DNA of 64,000 bases from Andrena cerasifolii (lineage: Eukaryota; Arthropoda; Insecta; Hymenoptera; Andrenidae): assembly GCF_050908995.1 (NCBI RefSeq), contig NC_135120.1, positions 3,547,433 to 3,611,432 on the forward strand. The letters are read 5' to 3'. This document shows, piece after piece, positions 59,101 through 64,000 of the stretch; the stretch's first letter is position 1, and every line of letters begins with the position of its first letter. A model generated the notes under the pieces. That model did no database searches and had not been told where the DNA came from. It worked only from the letters and a program-made list of their open reading frames with translations. The translations under genes and the position numbers were made by a program.

Positions 59101-60400
59101 GGTTTTTCAATATCGGTTTTTCAGTTATGGTTTTTCAATATCGGTTCCACTATCGGATTCAATATCGGTTTTTCAATATCGGTTTTTCAATATCGGTTTT
59201 TCAATATTGGTTTTCCGATATCAGTTTTTCAATATTTGTTTTTCAATATCGGTTTTTCAATATCGGTTTTTCAATATCGGTTTTTCAATATCGGTTTTTC
59301 AGTATCGGTTTTTCAATATCGGTTTTTCAATATCGGTTTTTCAATATCGGTTTTTCGATATCAGTTTTTCAATATTTGTTTTTCAATATCGGTTTTTCAA
59401 TATCGGTTCTAATATCGGTTCTAATATCGGTTTCAATATCGGTTTTTCAATATCGGTTTTTCAATATCGGTTTTTCAGTATCGGTTTTTCAATATCGGTT
59501 TTTCAATATTGGTTTTTCAATTATGGTTTTTCAATATCGGTTTCACTATCGGATTCAATATCGGTTTCTAAAAATCGGTTTTTCAATATTGGTTTCAATA
59601 TCGGATTTTCTATATCGGTTTCACTATCGGATTCAATATCGGTTTTTCAATATCGGTTTTTCAAAATCGGTTTTTCAAAATCGGTTTTTCAATATCGGTT
59701 TTTCAATATCGGTTTTTCAATTATGGTTTTTCAATATCGGTTTGACTATCGGATTCAATATCGGTTTTTCAATATCGGTTTTTCAATGTCGATTTTTCAA
59801 AATCGGTTTTGCAATATCGGTTTCAATATCGGTTTCAATATCGGTTTTTCAAAATCGGTTTTTCAATATTGGTTTCAATATCGGTTTTTCAATATCGGTT
59901 TTTCAATATGAGTTTTTCAATGTCGATTTATCAAAATCGGTTTTGCAATATCGGTTTCAATATCGGTTTTAATATCGGTTTTTCAGTATCGGTTTTTCAA
60001 TATCGGTTTTTCAATATCGGTTTTTCAATTATGGTTTTTCAATATCGGTTCCACTATCGGATTCAATATCGGTTTTTCAATATCGGTTTTTCAATATTGG
60101 TTTTCCGATATCAGTTTTTCAATATTTGTTTTTCAATATCGGTTTTTCAATATCGGTTTTTCAATATCGGTTCCAATATCGGTTTTTCAAAATCGGTTTT
60201 TCAATATTGGTTTCAATATCGGTTTTTCAATATCGGTTTTTCTATGTCGATTTTTCAAAATAGGTTTTGCAATATCGGTTTTTCAATATCGGTTTATCAA
60301 TGTCGGTTTTTCAATATCGAGTTATCAATATCAGGTTATCAATATCGGTTTTTCAATATCGGTTTTTCAATATCGGTTTCACTATCGGATTCAATATCGG
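53194..60400 (+). repeat. Further copy of satellite B block at offset 15,865 bp
   Basis: Variant patterns at 37329, 38647, 41358, 42973 and 44402 recur at 53194, 54512, 57223, 58838 and 60267, each 15,865 bp away. After about 60.4 kb the match passes to sequence resembling the region from 36.3 kb on (offset 24,132 bp). Confidence 0.75.
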
Positions 60401-63400
60401 TTTTTCAAACTCGGTTTTTCAAAATCGGTTTTTCAATATCGGTTTTTCAATATCGGTTTTTCAATATCGGTTTTTCAAAATCGGTTTTTCAGTATCGGTT
60501 TTTCAATATCTGTTTTTCAATATTGGTTTCAATATCGGTTTTACAATATCGGTTTTTCAATATCGGTTTCACTATCGGATTCAATATCGGTTTTTCAATA
60601 TCGGTTTTTCAATATCGGTTTTTCAATATCGGTTTTTCGATATCAGTTTTTCAATATTTGTTTTTCAATATCGGTTTTTCAATATCGGTTCTAATATCGG
60701 TTCTAATATCGGTTTCAATATCGGTTTTTCAATATCGGTTTTTCAATATCGGTTTTTCAGTATCGGTTTTTCAATATCGGTTTTTCAATATCTGTTTTTC
60801 AATATCGGTTTTTCAATTTTGGTTTTGCAATATCGGTTTCTATATCGGTTTCAATATTGGTTTTTCAATATCGGTTCCAATATCGGTTTTTCAAAATCAG
60901 TTTTTCAATATTGGTTTCAATATCGGTTTTACAATATCGGTTTCAATATCGGTTTATCAATGTCGGTTTTTCAATATCGGTTTCACTATCGGATTCAATA
61001 TCGGTTTTTCAATATCGGTTTTTCAATATCGGTTTTTCAATATCGGTTTCACTATCGGATTCAATATCGGTTTTTCAAACTCGGTTTTTCAAAATCGGTT
61101 TTTCAATATCGGTTTTTCAATATCGGTTTTTCAATATCGGTTTTTCAAAATCGGTTTTTCAGTATCGGTTTTTCAATATCGGTTTTTCAATATCGGTTTC
61201 AATATCGGTTTTACAATATCGGTTTTTCAATATCGGTTTCACTATCGGATTCAATATCGGTTTTTCAATATCGGTTTTTCAATATCGGTTTTTCAATATC
61301 GGTTTTTCGATATCAGTTTTTCAATATTTGTTTTTCAATATCGGTTTTTCAATATCGGTTCTAATATCGGTTCTAATATCGGTTTCAATATCGGTTTTTC
61401 AATATCGGTTTTTCAATATCGGTTTTTCAGTATCGGTTTTTCAATATCGGTTTTTCAATATTGGTTTTTCAATTATGGTTTTTCAATATCGGTTTCACTA
61501 TCGGATTCAATATCGGTTTTTCAATATCGGTTTTTCAATGTCGATTTTTCAAAATAGGTTTTGCAATATCGGTTTTTCAATATCGGTTTATCAATGTCGG
61601 TTTTTCAATATCGAGTTATCAATGTCAGGTTATCAATATCGGTTTTTCAATATCGGTTTTTCAATTTTGGCTTTGCAATATCAGTTTCAATATCGGTTTT
61701 TCAATATCGGTTTTTCCTTATCGGTTTTTCAATATCGGTTTCACTATTGGATTCAATATCGGTTTTTCAAACTCGGTTTTCAAAATCGGTTTTTCAATAT
61801 CGGTTTTTCAATATCGGTTTTTCAAAATCGGTTTTTCAATATCGGTTTTTCAATATCGGTTCTTCAATATCGGTTTTTCAATATTGGTTTTTCAGTATCG
61901 GTTTTTCAATATCGGTTTTTCAATATCGGTTTTTCAAAATCAGTTTTTCAATATTGGTTTCAATATCGGTTTTACAATATCGGTTTCACTATCGGATTCA
62001 ATATCGGTTTTTCAATATCGGTTTTTCAATTTTGGTTTTTCAATATCAGTTTCACTATCGGATTCAATATCGGTTTTTCAATATCTGTTTTTCAATATCG
62101 GTTTTTCAATTTTGGTTTTGCAATATCGGTTTCTATATCGGTTTCAATATTGGTTTTTCAATATCGGTTTCAATATCGGTTTTTCAAACTCAGTTTTTCA
62201 ATATTGGTTTCAATATCGGTTTTACAATATCGGTTTCAATATCGGTTTCAATATCGGTTTCTCAAAATCGGTTTTTCAATATTGGTTTCAATATCATTTT
62301 TTCATAATCGGTTTCATTATCGGATTCAATATCGGTTTTTCAATATCGGTTTTTCAAAATCGGTTTTTGAAAATCGGTTTTTCAATATCGGTTTTTCATA
62401 TCGGTTTTTCAATTATGGTTTTTCAATATCGGTTTCACTATCGGATTCAATACCGGTTTTTCAATATCGGTTTCTCAAAATCGGTTTTTCAATATTGGTT
62501 TCAATATCGGTTTTTCAATATCGGTTTCAATATCGGTTTCAGTATCGGTTTTTCAATATCGGTTTTTCAATATTGGTTTTTCAATTATGGTTTTTCAATA
62601 TCGGTTTCACTTTCGGATTCAATATCGGTTTTTCAATATCGGTTTTTCAATATCGGTTTTTCAATATCGGTTTTTCAATATTGGTTTTTCAGTATCGGTT
62701 TTTCAATATCGGTTTTTCAATATCGGTTTTTCAAAATCAGTTTTTCAATATTGGTTTCAATATCGGTTTTACAATATCGGTTTTTCAATATTGGTTTCAC
62801 TATCGGATTCAATATCGGTTTTTCAATTTTGGTTTTGCAATATCGGTTTCTATATCGGTTTCAATATCGGTTTCAATATCGGTTTCAATATAGGTTTCTA
62901 AAAATCGGTTTTTCAATATTGGTTTCAATATCGGTTTTTCAATATCGGTTTCACTATCGGATTCAATATCGGTTTTTCAATATCGGTTTTTCAAAATCGG
63001 TTTTTCAAAATCGGTTTTTCAATATCGGTTTTTCAATATCGGTTTTTCAATATCGGTTTCACTATCGGATTCAATATCGGTTTTTCAAACTCGGTTTTTC
63101 AAAATCGGTTTTTCAATATCGTTTTTTCAATATCGGTTTTTCAATATCGGTTTTTCAAAATCGGTTTTTCAGTATCGGTTTTTCAATATCGGTTTTTCAA
63201 TATTGGTTTCAATATCGGTTTTACAATATCGGTTTTTCAATATCGGTTTCACTATCGGATTCAATATCGGTTTTTCAATATCGGTTTTTCAATATCGGTT
63301 TTTCAATTATGGTTTTTCAATATCGGTTTCACTATCGGATTCAATACCGGTTTTTCAATATCGGTTTCTCAAAATCGGTTTTTCAATATTGGTTTCAATA

Positions 63401-64000
63401 TCGGTTTTTCAATATCGGTTTCAATATCGGTTTCAGTATCGGTTTTTCAGTATCGGTTTTTCAATATCGGTTTTTCAATATTGGTTTTTCAATTATGGTT
63501 TTTCAATATCGGTTTCACTATCGGATTCAATATCGGTTTTTCAATATCGGTTTTTCAATATCGGTTTTTCAATATCGGTTTTTCAATATTGGTTTTCAGT
63601 ATCGGTTTTTCAATATCGGTTTTTCAATATCGGTTTTTCAAAATCAGTTTTTCAATATTGGTTTCAATATCGGTTTTACAATATCGGTTTTTCAATATCG
63701 GTTTCACTATCGGATTCAATATCGGTTTTTCAAAATCGGTTTTTCAATTTTGGTTTTTCAATATCGGTTTCACTATCGGATTCAATATCGGTTTTTCAAT
63801 ATCTGTTTTTCAATATCGGTTTTTCAATTTTGGTTTTGCAATATCGGTTTCTATATCGGTTTCAATATCGGTTTCAATATCGGTTTCAATATCGGTTTCT
63901 AAAAATCGGTTTTTCAATATTGGTTTCAATATCGGATTTTCTATATCGGTTTCACTATCGGATTCAATATCGGTTTTTCAATATCGGTTTTTCAAAATCG

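Larger units (their letters stand above)
35404..64000 (+). repeat. Satellite B: 15/12-bp monomer array with nested multi-kilobase duplications (continues past window)
   Basis: The basic unit is TTTTTCAATATCGGT (15 bp), mixed with a 12-bp form (TTTCAATATCGG) and variants such as CACTATCGGATT, CAAAATCGG, CAATATTGG and CAATTATGG. Because 12 and 15 are multiples of three and the + strand unit has no stop in any frame, long meaningless frames overlap in all three phases. The array holds no gene that I can support. It contains large repeated blocks: two tandem copies of about 6.94 kb (about 37.7-44.65 and 44.65-51.6 kb), a second set at offset 15,865 bp (about 37.3-44.5 against 53.2-60.4 kb), and a further partial copy at offset 24,132 bp (about 36.7-38.2 against 60.8-62.3 kb). 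No similarity to satellite A or to the LTR is obvious. Confidence 0.97.

Noticed and set aside
35440..63902. Dozens of Phe/Ile-rich frames up to about 1,240 codons in satellite B
   Set aside because: All three + frames of the 15/12-bp unit are stop-free. They overlap each other and repeat with the array, so they are not genes.

Overview
The window is eukaryotic repeat DNA with no host gene that I can recognise. The only genuine coding sequence belongs to two copies of one Ty3/gypsy-class LTR retrotransposon. Everything else is two unrelated tandem-repeat arrays. The gypsy pol type, the absence of bacterial-style gene packing and the satellites suggest an arthropod, most likely an insect. A hymenopteran is possible but is only an inference. 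The setting looks like pericentromeric or other constitutive heterochromatin.

Layout: (1) 1-5799, the 3' part of element copy 1 on the + strand: pol from within the RT region onward (one in-frame nonsense codon), a third ORF, a polypurine tract and a 1,634-bp 3' LTR. The window edge cuts off its 5' part. (2) 5800-25225, satellite A, a 19.4-kb array of a 9-bp monomer (ACGAGTAAA). (3) 25226-35403, copy 2 on the - strand, complete at 10,178 bp: LTR (1,591 bp), PBS, a small Cys-rich ORF upstream of gag, gag, pol in the -1 frame, ORF3, PPT, LTR (1,591 bp). (4) 35404-64000, satellite B, built from 15-bp and 12-bp relatives of TTTTTCAATATCGGT and running off the window end. It contains large nested duplications (offsets 6,942, 15,865 and about 24,132 bp).

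The element: gag carries two CCHC zinc knuckles. A slippery heptamer GGGAAAC followed by a possible H-type pseudoknot in the gag 3' end could give a Gag-Pol fusion. Pol encodes protease, RT, RNase H and a DD35E integrase with an HHCC finger and a GPY/F-like module. Between RNase H and integrase lies an acidic linker and then a roughly 120-residue domain that I read as macrodomain-like (closest by eye to the OARD1/TARG1 type). ORF3 occupies the env position but has no membrane or signal segment. It has a basic N terminus, a SUMO-interaction-like motif and a PPPY motif.

The two copies face each other across satellite A, 3' LTR to 3' LTR, and both abut a CTAG tetramer at the same landmark of the satellite. 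Copy 2 is flanked by satellite A on one side and satellite B on the other, with no target-site duplication, and its two LTRs differ by several indels. It is therefore probably a recombinant (or an assembly join), not a simple insertion. The very long open frames through both satellites are by-products of repeat units divisible by three and are not annotated as genes.
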